A stretch of DNA of 64,000 nt from Akkermansiaceae bacterium (GCA_018402445.1 JAGYIT010000007.1:186001-250000), one strand, 5' to 3'. Shown: positions 16,020-25,860, counted from the stretch's first letter. Program-made: numbers and translations. The notes: generated by a model from the letters alone, not told the origin.

Positions 16020-19000
16020 TCATGCATCCAGCCGTAGCGCGGCTTTCTGTGCGGCGGATTTTGCCTCGTTCTTGTCTTCGCTGGAGGCGGCGGTGAGGCG
16101 CATTCCTACGGGTTTGGAGACGCCGAATTCCTCCATGGTGACGCCATACATCACGTCGGCGCGGGCCATCGTGCGCTTGGAGTGGGTCACGATGATGAAC
16201 TGGGAGCGGTCGATGAAGCGGTCGAGCACTTTCACGAAGCGGCCAATGTTCGATTCGTCGAGCGGGGCGTCGAGCTCGTCGAGGACGCAGAAGGGGGAGG
16301 GCTTGATCATGTAGATCGAGAACAGCAGGGCGACGGCGGTCATCGAGCGCTCACCGCCGGAGAGCAGGGTGATAGACTGGAGTTTCTTGCCGGGCGGTTT
16401 GGCGATGACCTCGATGCCGGATTCGAGCGGGTCGGACTCGTCGATGAGAGTGAGGTCGGCCTGGCCTTTTTCACCGAAGAGTTCCTTGAACATGTCGCGG
16501 AAGTTGAGGCGCACCTGGGCGAAGGTTTCGGCGAAGCGGCGCTGGGTTTCCTCGTTGATGCGCTCGATGACGGCGAGTAGCTCGGTCTTGGAGTTGACGA
16601 GATCGTCGTGCTGGTTGCGGAGGAAGTTGTGGCGCTCCTCGAGTTCGTCGTATTCCTCGATGGCATCGACGTTGACAGGGCCCATGGACTCGATCTTGCG
16701 CTTGAGGTCGTGGACTAGGGACTCGACATGGGACCAGTTGGGCTCTCCGGGGATGTCGGGGAGAGGCTCGATGGATGATTGTTGATCCGACTTCGCCAAG
16801 GCTACGACGGACAGGTTGTTGATTGTTGATTTTTGATCTGCGTTGGCGGCGGATTCCTCTGCAACTTCTGGATCCGTATCATCCGCTCCGGAGGCGTTGC
16901 GAGCCTTGCGGCTTGCCAGCGTAGCAAGCAACAAATGGGCGTCCGGCTCGAAGGTGGCGAGGGTGATCTGGTGGCGATCCTCGGTGGAGTCCATGAGGTT
17001 CTCCAGACGGAGGTCGAGCTTGGTGGCAGCGATTTCCTCGCGGCCTTTTTGTTCGTTGGTGGCGGCGAGTTGTTTGCGGATCGCGGAGAGTTGCACCTCC
17101 GCTTCCTCGATGGCCTTGATGAGTTCGCCGCGGCCTTCGGCTTTCTCGGAAAGTACCTGCTGGAGATCCTCGGCCTCGATACGCGAGTCCTCAGCCTGGT
17201 TTTTCAGAGAAACGTTTTCCTGGGCGGCGGCTTCGATGCGGTTGGTAAAATTTGCGATCTCGGCTTCGCGCCGGATGGCGATTTCGCGGAGTTCGGACAG
17301 GCGGGCTTCCATCGGGCGCTGCTGTTCCTCGGCGGCTTGCTTGGCGCGTTTCTCGACGGCTAGGTGGGTGCGGAGTTCGTTGAGCGCGGCGCTGAGTTCC
17401 TGCTCGGAGGAAACGGCGGAGTCGGACTGGGATTGGAGCGAGCGGGTCTGATCCTCGAGGGCGGCGAGGCGATCGCGGGAGGAGGCGAGTTCGGATTCGA
17501 GGTGCTGGCGGGAATCGGCGGCGGCGTTCTCGCGCTTGTCGAGTTCGGAGCGTTCCCAGCGGACGTTTTCGATGCGGGTGTTGAAATTTTCGACCTCGCG
17601 GCTGGCGAGCGAAAGCTGGCCTTGGAGGGTGGAGAATTCGACTTTTTGGCGTTGGAGGCGCTCGCGGGAGACCTCGACGGCTTCGCGCTGGGACTCAAGC
17701 TGCGCCTCCAGGGTGGTGACGCGGGTGCGGGCATCCTCGTCGGATTGGCGGAGGGCGGCGACTTCCGTTTCGAGCGAGCGGACTTCGTTTTGCCTTTCCA
17801 GAAGGGAAGTGGAGGAACCGGAAGCGGCACCGCCTTGGATCGTGCCTTCGGGTGAGAGCGTTTCACCGGCGAGGGTGACGAAGGTGAGTGTGGCGTAGTC
17901 GTTGCGCAGCTTCAGCGCGGTGGTGAGATCCGGGACGATGAGGGTTTTCTCAAGGAGCTGCTCAATGATGGCGGCGACCTGCGGCTCGGACTTCACCTTG
18001 TCGAGCGCCCATGCGGTGGCTCCGGCGGGCAGGGTCTCGATCTGGGTGCCGGCGGCTTTTGGGATGAGGTTTTTCGGAAGGATGGCGGCTTGTCCGAGTT
18101 TCTTTTCCGTGAGGCGCTGGATGAGGGTTTCCGCGATAGTGGAGTCGGAGACGAGCACGGTCTGGAGCTTCGCGCCGAGGGCGGCTTCGATCGCGCGGGC
18201 GGCGGTGTCATCGGCCTGGATGAAGGTGGCGAGCACGCCGTCGATGGAGGGCTTGAACTCGTCGGGCGCGTCGAGGCCTTTGAGGAGATTCTGCGTGCCT
18301 TTCGCGAAGCCTTCGCCGGACGCGACGAGCTGCTTCACCGCGTCGAGGCGGGCGGAGCGCTGGGCGAGAATCTTATTGGATTCCGTGGCGGCAGTGCGGG
18401 CAGCGTCGAGATCACCGCGGGTGTGCTGGTAGGCACGCTCGGCGGATTGGAAAGCCTCCTCCAGCTCGGTGAGCTGCGTGCCCGTTTCCGATACGAGCGC
18501 GGTGATGTTGGTCTGCTGGGCGATGTGTTCCTCGACGCCGAGGTTCAGGCGTTGCTCCTCCTCGGCGAGCTGGCGGGCGCGTTCGCGGTTGCCATCAAGC
18601 TGGGCGAGGGCGGATTCGATTTTCGCCTGCATCGAGGCGATGAGATTCTGGCAGGTGTTCGCCTCGCTGCGGGAAGCGCGGAGGGCGGTTTCCAAGTTCG
18701 CGCGGGCTTCGCGGGCGGTGACGGTGCGTTCCTGGAGTTTATCGAGTTCGATTTCCTGCTCGGCGATGCGGCGGTTGAGCTGGTCGAGCGCTTCGTTGGC
18801 GGCGGTGAAATCGAACTCTTGCTGTGCGAGCTTTTCGCGGGTCGTGGAGATGTCGGAATGGTTCTGGGAAATGCGGCCTTCGAGTTCCGATTTGCGCTCG
18901 TTGTTGAAAGCGATGCGCGCCTCGGCGGAGGCGAGGGCGTTGCGGTGCTCGTTGAGCTGCTGGCGGAGTTCGGCGAGCTCGGACTCGAACAGACGGGCGG

Positions 19001-19823
19001 CGGAGCGGGCTTCGGCGACGAGCTCTTCCTTTTCCGGGAGCTGGCGCGAGAGGTGGGAATCCTGCGCGTCGAGCGAGCGGATCGAGGTGGTGAGTTCGGC
19101 GCGCTCGGCGGTGATCTCGGTGTAGCGCTTGTGGGCGAGGTGGGTGTCGAGGACGCGGTAATCGGTGGACAGCGATTGGAAACGGCGGGCCTTCGCGACC
19201 TGGCGTTTCAGCGAGTTCATGCGGCGTTCCTGCTCGGCAAGGACGTCGGAAACGCGGAGCAGGTTCGCCTCTGTGTATTCAAGTTTGCGCAGCGCATCCT
19301 TTTTCTCGCGCTTGAATTTCGTGATGCCCGCCGCTTCCTCGAAGACCGCGCGGCGTTCCTCGGGTTTGGAGGAAAGGATCTGGTCGATCTGGCCCTGCGC
19401 CATGATCGAGTAGGCGGTGCGGCCGATGCCGGTGTCCATGAAGAGGTCATGGATGTCGCGCAGGCGGCAGAGGGTGCCGTTGAGGCGGTATTCGGAGCGC
19501 CCGTCACGGAAGACTCGGCGGGTGATGGCGACCTCGTTGAAATCCACTTTCAGCGACTCCTCGCAATCCGCCATCGTGAGCGTGACCTCCGCCATGCCGA
19601 GCGGCTTGCGTTTTTCCGTGCCGTTGAAAATGACATCCGCCATCTCGCCGCCGCGCAGGGCTTTCGCGGAGGTCTCGCCGAGCACCCAGCGGATCGCATC
19701 GACGACGTTGGATTTTCCGCAACCGTTCGGGCCGACGATGCCGGTGACACCTTCGGCGAATTCGAACACGGTCTTGTCGGCGAAGGACTTGAAGCCTTGG
19801 ATTTCGAGGGTTTTGAGATACAT
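16020..19823 (-). CDS. smc: Chromosome segregation protein SMC, 1267 aa
   Basis: ATPase that organises and segregates chromosomes, working with ScpAB. N-terminal Walker A GPNGCGKS at residues 31-38, long coiled coil, a hinge at about 505-660 (SIDGVLATFIQADDTAARAI), second coiled coil, and a C-terminal signature LLSGGERSMTAVALLFSIYM with Walker B FCVLDELDAPLDESN near 1150-1190. Start chosen at MYLKTLEIQGFKSF; an upstream in-frame ATG would add unconserved residues. Near residues 990-1030 the coiled coil holds a low-complexity insert encoded partly by a repeat also found at 54454 (see findings). Confidence 0.96.
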   Translation of the reverse strand: MYLKTLEIQGFKSFADKTVFEFAEGVTGIVGPNGCGKSNVVDAIRWVLGETSAKALRGGEMADVIFNGTEKRKPLGMAEVTLTMADCEESLKVDFNEVAITRRVFRDGRSEYRLNGTLCRLRDIHDLFMDTGIGRTAYSIMAQGQIDQILSSKPEERRAVFEEAAGITKFKREKKDALRKLEYTEANLLRVSDVLAEQERRMNSLKRQVAKARRFQSLSTDYRVLDTHLAHKRYTEITAERAELTTSIRSLDAQDSHLSRQLPEKEELVAEARSAARLFESELAELRQQLNEHRNALASAEARIAFNNERKSELEGRISQNHSDISTTREKLAQQEFDFTAANEALDQLNRRIAEQEIELDKLQERTVTAREARANLETALRASRSEANTCQNLIASMQAKIESALAQLDGNRERARQLAEEEQRLNLGVEEHIAQQTNITALVSETGTQLTELEEAFQSAERAYQHTRGDLDAARTAATESNKILAQRSARLDAVKQLVASGEGFAKGTQNLLKGLDAPDEFKPSIDGVLATFIQADDTAARAIEAALGAKLQTVLVSDSTIAETLIQRLTEKKLGQAAILPKNLIPKAAGTQIETLPAGATAWALDKVKSEPQVAAIIEQLLEKTLIVPDLTTALKLRNDYATLTFVTLAGETLSPEGTIQGGAASGSSTSLLERQNEVRSLETEVAALRQSDEDARTRVTTLEAQLESQREAVEVSRERLQRQKVEFSTLQGQLSLASREVENFNTRIENVRWERSELDKRENAAADSRQHLESELASSRDRLAALEDQTRSLQSQSDSAVSSEQELSAALNELRTHLAVEKRAKQAAEEQQRPMEARLSELREIAIRREAEIANFTNRIEAAAQENVSLKNQAEDSRIEAEDLQQVLSEKAEGRGELIKAIEEAEVQLSAIRKQLAATNEQKGREEIAATKLDLRLENLMDSTEDRHQITLATFEPDAHLLLATLASRKARNASGADDTDPEVAEESAANADQKSTINNLSVVALAKSDQQSSIEPLPDIPGEPNWSHVESLVHDLKRKIESMGPVNVDAIEEYDELEERHNFLRNQHDDLVNSKTELLAVIERINEETQRRFAETFAQVRLNFRDMFKELFGEKGQADLTLIDESDPLESGIEVIAKPPGKKLQSITLLSGGERSMTAVALLFSIYMIKPSPFCVLDELDAPLDESNIGRFVKVLDRFIDRSQFIIVTHSKRTMARADVMYGVTMEEFGVSKPVGMRLTAASSEDKNEAKSAAQKAALRLDA
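16786..16813. repeat. 28-bp interspersed repeat inside smc
   Basis: TCCGACTTCGCC, then A, then AGGCTACGACGGACA. It matches 54454-54481 at 27 of 28 positions. The second copy is intergenic. Here it is read in frame as part of smc, next to an AT-rich TTGATTGTTGAT-type run that resembles spacer DNA. Confidence 0.7.
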
Positions 19824-20094
19824 GATGTGGAAGAGTTGAAGTGAAAGTGACGATCGGGAGTGGAGCGGTATTGGGATGAGGCTAGGGAAAGATTTCCGCG
19901 AAGCAAGATGAGAATGCTCAAGCACACATGATGTGGTGGTGACGATTTGAAAAATACACCATATATTGTGTTCGTAGATCATTCGGACATCCTAAGTTTT
20001 TTGTCATCGAAGGGGTGCCAAACCGGGTTTTTCGTGGATGCAATGGGGAAAATGGAGCTTGCGATGCGAGGTGCGGATGCTAGATACGTGGCCG

Positions 20095-22716
20095 ATGTTC
20101 AAGGCGATAGCGCGAACCCAAGCGCGTTTCAAAGGGGCGATGATGGCGGGCTTCGCGGTTTTCACCCTTTGCGGTGCGATGGCGCAGGCACCGGTGGATC
20201 CGCAATTCGATCCCTCGGACGTGTATTTCCAGGCCTATCTGGAGGTAAGGGCGGCCGAGCAGCTTGAGAAGGACGGGGATTTCCTCGGCTCTCTTAAAAA
20301 GTATGAGCAGGCGGGGAAACTTTTCGATGCGGTGAGGAAATTTTATCCTGACTGGAAACCGGGCATGGTGAATAACCGCCGTGATCTCACCATCAAAGCA
20401 TCCGAGGTGGTTCGTGGGAAGGCCGGGGAACAATTTAACAAAGAGAGAGGTGTGATCGCCGAGTTGGAGGGCGGGGTGAGGGTAGGGGCAACACCCACGC
20501 AGGAGACAGCCATGGTGCCGAAGGCTGCCGATCCCCGCGTCGCACCGACTCCGACACCCCGGTCTGAGCCGGTGATCCCGGAAATTCCTTCCCGTGGTAT
20601 CCTGGAGGAGGATCCTTTGCAGGTGCGTCGGCTGAAAGAAGCGGAGGCGGAGCTGGCGCGGCTGCGGAAAATGGTTTCAGAAAGCGACGCGAGGAGCAAT
20701 GATGCAATGCGCAACGCGACACGCTTACAGGATCTGCAAAGGCAGAACGACGCATTGGCACGGCAGTTGAAGCAAGCGGAGGCAAATAGCGGAGCGCAGG
20801 CAGAGGTGGAACGGCTGCGGAAACTGATTGCTGCCGCGGATACGCGCAGCAACGAGGCGATGCGCAACGCGGCGCGCGTCGATGATATGCGCAGGCAGAA
20901 TGAAGCGTTGGCGCGGCAGGTGAAGGAGGCGGAGGCCGAGGCGCAGGCATTGCGCAAGCAGCCACCGGCGGTAGCTGACAACAGCAAGCTGCGGGCGGCT
21001 GAGGCCGAGGTGGCACGGCTTCGAAAAATGATTTCCGAAGCCGACTCGCGGAGCAACGAGGCGATGCGCAACGCGGCGCGAGTGGAGGACATGCGCAGTC
21101 AGAACGATACGTTATCCCGGCAGATCGAGGCGGCCGAGGCGAATGTGCGGGCGATGCGCGCCCAGCTTGCCGCCGCGCCGGTGAAGAGCGAGATGGATGC
21201 GCTCAACAAGCAGATCGAGCAACTGGAACAAGAGCGCGAGGCAATGGGGATGGCATTGAGAGCCAGCCGGGGACAGCACACCGAAGCCCTTTCCAAGATC
21301 GAGATCCTTTCCGCCGATATGGATATCATGCGGAAGCAGGCTGAGGAACTGCGCCAAGCGGAAGCGAACCTGAACCGCGACCTCGAGAAAGAGCGCCAGG
21401 TGGCCAACGATGTCGTCAAGGGTCAGCGCAAGCAGATGGAGACCTTGGAAAAGGCGCTGGAGGCGAAATCCAGGGAGTTGGAGGACGCCCATGGCCAGAT
21501 CGCCTCGCTGAAAGTGCAGCTTGAGCAGAGCCATGATGCCTTCGCCGAGCTGAGGGAGGAGCGCGACGGGCTGCTGCTGGAGCGCGACCAGATGGCCGCG
21601 CTGTTGAAGCTCAACGAGTCGGGTCGCATCGAGCAACTTATCGAGCAGAATATGGGGCTGGCGAAATCCCTGCGCGAGGCCAACGAGAAGGTGGATCGCC
21701 TTAACAAGGACAATAACGCGGCGAAGGATGACATTGTCGCTGCCCAACGGGATCTCGCGATCGCGAAAAGCCAGATTAACCGCCTCCAGCAGGAGAACAG
21801 GGAGCAGACGAAACGCATCGAGGAGCTTTCCGAGAGACTGAGGGGAGAGGAAACAGCCTTGGCAAAGGGCGAGGCGAGCGCCGATCCGGCGGAGGTGGAG
21901 ATGCTGCGGGAGGTGATCCGCCGCCAGCTCCGGGTGCAGGAACGCAGGCGGCAGGCCAAGGAACTCCTGGTCGAGGCTGCGAAGGATCTCGGCAAGCAGG
22001 ATGAACGTCTCAACGAGGCCATCGAGCTTTTCGACGGCGGCGAGGTGGCGCTGACTCCGGAGGAGCAGAAACTCGTCGCGGATCAGCAGGTCGATGGCGA
22101 GTTCGTCTCCCCCTTTGCGAGGGATCGCGCCTTGGTGAACCGTGACACGTCCGAGCTGAACCGTGAGCTGGAAAGCTACGACAGGGCGGCGACGAAAGCC
22201 TATCTGGCGGGGCGTTTGCACCCGACGAGGGAGTTGTTCGAGTTAATGGTCGAGCAGAACCCGGGTCACGTGCCCGCGCTGTGCAAGCTCGGTGTGGTGC
22301 AGCTCAAGCTCGACCAGCCGCTGGAAGCCACGGAAAGTTTCCAAAGAGCCGTTGAGCTGGACGCGAACAATCCCTACGCGCACCGGATGCTGGGATACGC
22401 CCATCTGAGGATCGGCGATTTCGCGGCGGCGGAGCAGCACGTCAAGCGCGGCGTGGAACTCGCCCCCGACGATGCGAAAAGCCACCTTTTGCTCGGCACC
22501 ATCGCCTATCGGCTGGGTGACACGGGAGCCGCCGAGGAGAGTTTCAAATCCGCCATTTCCGCGGATCCGGTGCCGAGCGAGCCGTATTTCAACCTCGCGC
22601 TGATCTATGCGAAATCGGGTCGCATCGAGGACGGGCGGGACTATTACCACAAGGCGCTGGAGCGCGGCGCGGTGCCCGATCCCGCGCTGCAGCAGAAACT
22701 GGAGGGGAATCCATGA
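20095..22716 (+). CDS. Exported coiled-coil protein with C-terminal TPRs, 873 aa
   Basis: Signal peptide-like N-terminus (hydrophobic MMAGFAVFTLCGAMAQA at residues 16-32), a short TPR-like helix pair (YFQAYLEVRAAEQLEKDGDF), a proline-rich linker, a coiled coil of about 500 residues, then TPR units at about 735-860 (ATESFQRAVELDANNPYAHR and following). Three near-identical coiled-coil blocks built on RSNEAMRNAARV occur near residues 200, 253 and 320. Start is uncertain between ATG 20095 and earlier ATGs. It overlaps the following lipoprotein gene by four bases, so they likely act together at the envelope. Confidence 0.75.
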   Translation: MFKAIARTQARFKGAMMAGFAVFTLCGAMAQAPVDPQFDPSDVYFQAYLEVRAAEQLEKDGDFLGSLKKYEQAGKLFDAVRKFYPDWKPGMVNNRRDLTIKASEVVRGKAGEQFNKERGVIAELEGGVRVGATPTQETAMVPKAADPRVAPTPTPRSEPVIPEIPSRGILEEDPLQVRRLKEAEAELARLRKMVSESDARSNDAMRNATRLQDLQRQNDALARQLKQAEANSGAQAEVERLRKLIAAADTRSNEAMRNAARVDDMRRQNEALARQVKEAEAEAQALRKQPPAVADNSKLRAAEAEVARLRKMISEADSRSNEAMRNAARVEDMRSQNDTLSRQIEAAEANVRAMRAQLAAAPVKSEMDALNKQIEQLEQEREAMGMALRASRGQHTEALSKIEILSADMDIMRKQAEELRQAEANLNRDLEKERQVANDVVKGQRKQMETLEKALEAKSRELEDAHGQIASLKVQLEQSHDAFAELREERDGLLLERDQMAALLKLNESGRIEQLIEQNMGLAKSLREANEKVDRLNKDNNAAKDDIVAAQRDLAIAKSQINRLQQENREQTKRIEELSERLRGEETALAKGEASADPAEVEMLREVIRRQLRVQERRRQAKELLVEAAKDLGKQDERLNEAIELFDGGEVALTPEEQKLVADQQVDGEFVSPFARDRALVNRDTSELNRELESYDRAATKAYLAGRLHPTRELFELMVEQNPGHVPALCKLGVVQLKLDQPLEATESFQRAVELDANNPYAHRMLGYAHLRIGDFAAAEQHVKRGVELAPDDAKSHLLLGTIAYRLGDTGAAEESFKSAISADPVPSEPYFNLALIYAKSGRIEDGRDYYHKALERGAVPDPALQQKLEGNP

Positions 22717-23306
22717 GCGGGTGGAAAACGCATTCGCTGGCAGCCGTGACCTGTGCCGCGCTCGCTGCCTGCGCGGGTGAAAAGGCGGTGGACAAAGCGG
22801 CTCCGGCGGCAGCGGAGAGGCCGGGCCTGGCGCAAAGGCTTTCCGAAGGCGGCGGCTACAAACAGGACGAGAACGGCCAATGGGTGCCGAAATCCGACAA
22901 ACGCAGCGCCTACGACAGCCAGCGTGACTCGGCCTATTTCAAGGGCAAGGTGGAGACCGGCCGCTTCAAGACGGGTGAATACGCGAAGAAATCCTGGTGG
23001 GGGAGCAAGGACTACGGGAAAAAATCTTACGAAGGTGACACGGATGGATCGAGGTTCCAAACCACGGCTCGGCAGGAAGGCCAGATGTCCCGCGATGACG
23101 GTAGGGCGGCGAGATCCGCCGATCCTTTCCGAACCAACACCCTCGACCGGACAGCGGCGCGCGAGAGCCGGAACCCCTCGATCGACAGGCCGTCGAGCGC
23201 GGCGGTGGAATCGCAGCGCAGCACTTATACGGCTCCATCCGTGGTTGACTGGAAGGAGCAGCGCTCGATGAGCGTGGATCGCTCACGCGGGATCCTCGGG
23301 AGGTGA
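22713..23306 (+). CDS. Small lipoprotein, 197 aa
   Basis: Lipoprotein signal with lipobox LAAC, Cys near residue 20 (AAVTCAALAAC). The mature part is polar and low in hydrophobic residues, rich in Lys, Arg, Ser and aromatic residues: GYKQDENGQWVPKSDKRSAY and SWWGSKDYGKKSYEGDTDG. No domain is recognised. The gene overlaps the coiled-coil/TPR gene (ATGA), implying translational coupling and a shared envelope function. It converges with the pseudopilin genes six bases later. Confidence 0.7.
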   Translation: MSGWKTHSLAAVTCAALAACAGEKAVDKAAPAAAERPGLAQRLSEGGGYKQDENGQWVPKSDKRSAYDSQRDSAYFKGKVETGRFKTGEYAKKSWWGSKDYGKKSYEGDTDGSRFQTTARQEGQMSRDDGRAARSADPFRTNTLDRTAARESRNPSIDRPSSAAVESQRSTYTAPSVVDWKEQRSMSVDRSRGILGR

Positions 23307-23312
23307 AGCTGC

Positions 23313-24227
23313 CTAGGAGCCGGGCAACTGCACCAATTTGGAATACTGGAACGAGTTTTTCGCGATGAACTCGGCGAGTTCCCTATCGTCCGCGAAGTTC
23401 CGTTTGCGCATCTGCTGGAGGCCGAAATCGCTCAACACGGTGATGGAGATCTCGGCGGCGGCGAGGCGTCCGGCCTTAAGCTGTTCGTTGGTGACGCCCG
23501 TCGGCACGAAGGTGGTCTGGATGCCGCTGCCCGTGATCCTGAACTCTTCCGTGGAATCCGGGCTCTTTCCGACAGGGACGGCTACCGGCTTGATTGCGGT
23601 GCCGACCGTCGAGTTCACATGGAAGGTGACGGTGAACTGATAGACGTTCTCGCAGATGAAGTTCTCCTCCTTGTCGATGGCCTCACCGCCCGCATCCTTG
23701 AATGGATTCTGGATGCTGGCCTGGCCGAGGATCTTGTCGAAGGTCTCTTTCGGATCCACGAGCTTGCGGTATAGCACGAAGGTTTTGTATTCCTCCTTAT
23801 CCTCCCCGGCGATGGGATCCTTGTAAGCGAGCTGGTATCCTACGGTGGAGACATCTCCGCCCAAGTCATCTGCGGTTCCGATCTTTCCGTCGTAACGGTC
23901 GGTGGCGGCCGAGAAAAAGATCAGATCGATCGCGTTGGGGCTGGCGCTGCCTTTCGGTCCGTCGGAGGAGGGGGCCGATTTCGCGTAAAGCCATTCGAAG
24001 GAGTTCCCCTTGCGGGAGACGAAGGATTCGAAGTCGCGCGCCATCGAGTCGATCATGGATTTGGCTTGGCGGGCGGCGCGTATTTCCGCGCGGCTGCGGT
24101 TCCATGTGTCGAGGGCGAGGGCGGTTATGGAGATCAGCACGGTAACGATGATCGTGGTGATCGCCATCGCCACCAGGAGTTCGATGAGGGTGAAACCGCG
24201 TTTGGAATTTTTGGATCGGGTTTTCAT
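23313..24227 (-). CDS. Type IV pseudopilin, Verru_Chthon cassette protein C-like, 304 aa
   Basis: Prepilin N-terminus: basic leader KNSKRG then FTLIELLVAMAITTIIVTVLISITALAL, with the expected Glu at position 5 of the mature protein. The globular part is about 270 residues with VSTVGYQLAYKD and FICENVYQFTVTFHVNS segments. Verru_Chthon cassettes of pseudopilins A-D are typical of Verrucomicrobia and Chthoniobacter, and the length and order fit protein C. It is the last of three minus-strand pseudopilin genes here; no protein A follows. Confidence 0.8.
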   Translation of the reverse strand: MKTRSKNSKRGFTLIELLVAMAITTIIVTVLISITALALDTWNRSRAEIRAARQAKSMIDSMARDFESFVSRKGNSFEWLYAKSAPSSDGPKGSASPNAIDLIFFSAATDRYDGKIGTADDLGGDVSTVGYQLAYKDPIAGEDKEEYKTFVLYRKLVDPKETFDKILGQASIQNPFKDAGGEAIDKEENFICENVYQFTVTFHVNSTVGTAIKPVAVPVGKSPDSTEEFRITGSGIQTTFVPTGVTNEQLKAGRLAAAEISITVLSDFGLQQMRKRNFADDRELAEFIAKNSFQYSKLVQLPGS

Positions 24228-24248
24228 GGGGGAAATGCTTCCTGAGGT

Positions 24249-25022
24249 TTAGCGGCGCACGGCGAGATTGCGGGTAAAAATGGGGTTCTTGGCGTTGGTG
24301 AAGCGCTTACCGAAACCTTCGTTACTTTTGATGTAGTTGAAAGTCTTCGTGGGGAGACCATGGAATTCGGCGGAGAATGCAATCACCGCCTCCTTGTAAA
24401 GCGAGGCATCGTCCGCTTGCGTTTCATCCGCGTTTGCAATCGCCCCTGGTGTGAGGCTCAGAGTCAACTCTCCATCTTTGTAAACAAGTTGCGTGGGTTT
24501 AATGAAGAATACGGAACCCTCAATGGCTTTGAGATCCTGCTCCAGTAAATCCTCGCCGTTTTCGATCTCTCCGACACGACGAGCCATCGACTGTACAATG
24601 TAACCCTTACCCGGTTCCTTATCGCCAATAACGATCAAGGGCCTTGGGGTGCCGTCCGCACGGATGCTGGATGGATCCCCACGGTATTGATAAACAAAGA
24701 TCGCGTTCTTGTAGTCGGGTCCACTGCCGGCCTTAATCCATTCGAACGCTTTCTGGAAACCCGTATTGGCAGCGGCCAATGTATCGGTTTTCTGGCTGCT
24801 GCGGAGAGTGGCCATCTCCATCTCGAGGGTGGTGGTGAGGCGGTCGGCCTGCTCGGAGCTGATGGCGCGGCGGATGCCTTGTGCGGCGGGTGTGAAGACG
24901 GCGATGAAACCGGTGAGCAATACGGCGAGCACGCCGATGGCGATGACGGTTTCGGTGAGGGTGAAGGCCGCGGGCTGGCGGAGACGCCGGAATCGGAAGT
25001 GCGTTTGGTTGGGGTTTTTCAT
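24249..25022 (-). CDS. Type IV pseudopilin, Verru_Chthon cassette protein B-like, 257 aa
   Basis: Prepilin motif RQPAAFTLTETVIAIGVLAVLLTGFIAVF with Glu at mature position 5. The globular domain contains QADRLTTTLEMEMATLRSSQ and AVIAFSAEFHGLP. It lies between the D-like gene (6-base gap) and the C-like gene. Likely assembled by a type II secretion or type IV pilus-like system whose motor genes are not in this window. Confidence 0.78.
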   Translation of the reverse strand: MKNPNQTHFRFRRLRQPAAFTLTETVIAIGVLAVLLTGFIAVFTPAAQGIRRAISSEQADRLTTTLEMEMATLRSSQKTDTLAAANTGFQKAFEWIKAGSGPDYKNAIFVYQYRGDPSSIRADGTPRPLIVIGDKEPGKGYIVQSMARRVGEIENGEDLLEQDLKAIEGSVFFIKPTQLVYKDGELTLSLTPGAIANADETQADDASLYKEAVIAFSAEFHGLPTKTFNYIKSNEGFGKRFTNAKNPIFTRNLAVRR

Positions 25023-25028
25023 GGGGCG

Positions 25029-25727
25029 TCAGAAGGGGAAAGGTTGGTCGTTGCTGGGGAGGTTCGGGATCTGGGCGGGGCTGCGGAAGATGGATGTCCG
25101 TCCGTTTCTCCAGATCACAAATCCCGCGAAATCCCGCGCTGCGCCTCTGGTGGTTTTGGGTTCCTGTCCCTTCGGGCGGATGCCGCTTCCGACCACGAAG
25201 CTCGACCCCGCCGCCTCAAAGATTCCCTCGCCGTTGAATTCGTAGTAGGCGTAGTCGCCGCGGTAATCGGTTTTGATATCGGCTCCGCTGAGCGGGGTTT
25301 CCGGGATTTTTCCACCGTTCTCGAGGGCGGAGTATTCGACGCTGAAGAAGGTTCCCTTGGGCATGTCATAGGCGCGGTTGGCCTGCACCCATGTGTCGGC
25401 GGCGACGCTGCCGTCCGGGTTGATCTTTTCGTGAACGATGATGACCCTGCGCAGATAGTTTTCGCTGGCCGGATCATCGACATCGATCATCACACGGGCT
25501 TTGCAGCGCTTGGAGACGGCGATGGTGCGGGCTTCCTCGAAGAGGGATTCACAGGTGGCGACGGCACTGGTCACGCCTTTTCCGGCGTTGAGGTTGCCGA
25601 TGCCGATGGCACCGGCGGCCATGAGGATCGTGATGATCGCGATGACCGCGAGGATTTCCACAAGGGTGAATCCCGCGTGTCTGTGCTGGGCGGGAAATCG
25701 AGCTGTTATCGAGATGGGGTGTTTCAT
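25029..25727 (-). CDS. Type IV pseudopilin, Verru_Chthon cassette protein D-like, 232 aa
   Basis: Prepilin motif HAGFTLVEILAVIAIITILMAAGAIGIGNLN with the Glu at mature position 5. The C-terminal globular part has CESLFEEARTIAVSKRCKAR and FAGFVIWRNGRTSIFRS. I start at ATG 25727 (MKHPISITARF) because this gives a normal short prepilin leader. First gene of the pseudopilin set on the minus strand. Confidence 0.8.
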   Translation of the reverse strand: MKHPISITARFPAQHRHAGFTLVEILAVIAIITILMAAGAIGIGNLNAGKGVTSAVATCESLFEEARTIAVSKRCKARVMIDVDDPASENYLRRVIIVHEKINPDGSVAADTWVQANRAYDMPKGTFFSVEYSALENGGKIPETPLSGADIKTDYRGDYAYYEFNGEGIFEAAGSSFVVGSGIRPKGQEPKTTRGAARDFAGFVIWRNGRTSIFRSPAQIPNLPSNDQPFPF

Positions 25728-25860
25728 GGAGCCGGTTTGGGTTTCGTAATGGCTTTCGATAAATTTGGACTTTTGGCAGGGAACCGCAAGAATTATTGTC
25801 AATACATCGCAGATACCGCTTTTCAATTTGGTTGTTGGATCCCGCGAGGGAAGTTTGCGA

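Noticed and set aside
18090..19844. 584-codon plus-strand ORF opposite smc
   Set aside because: Antisense of the coiled coil; the frame only reflects GC-rich codon use.
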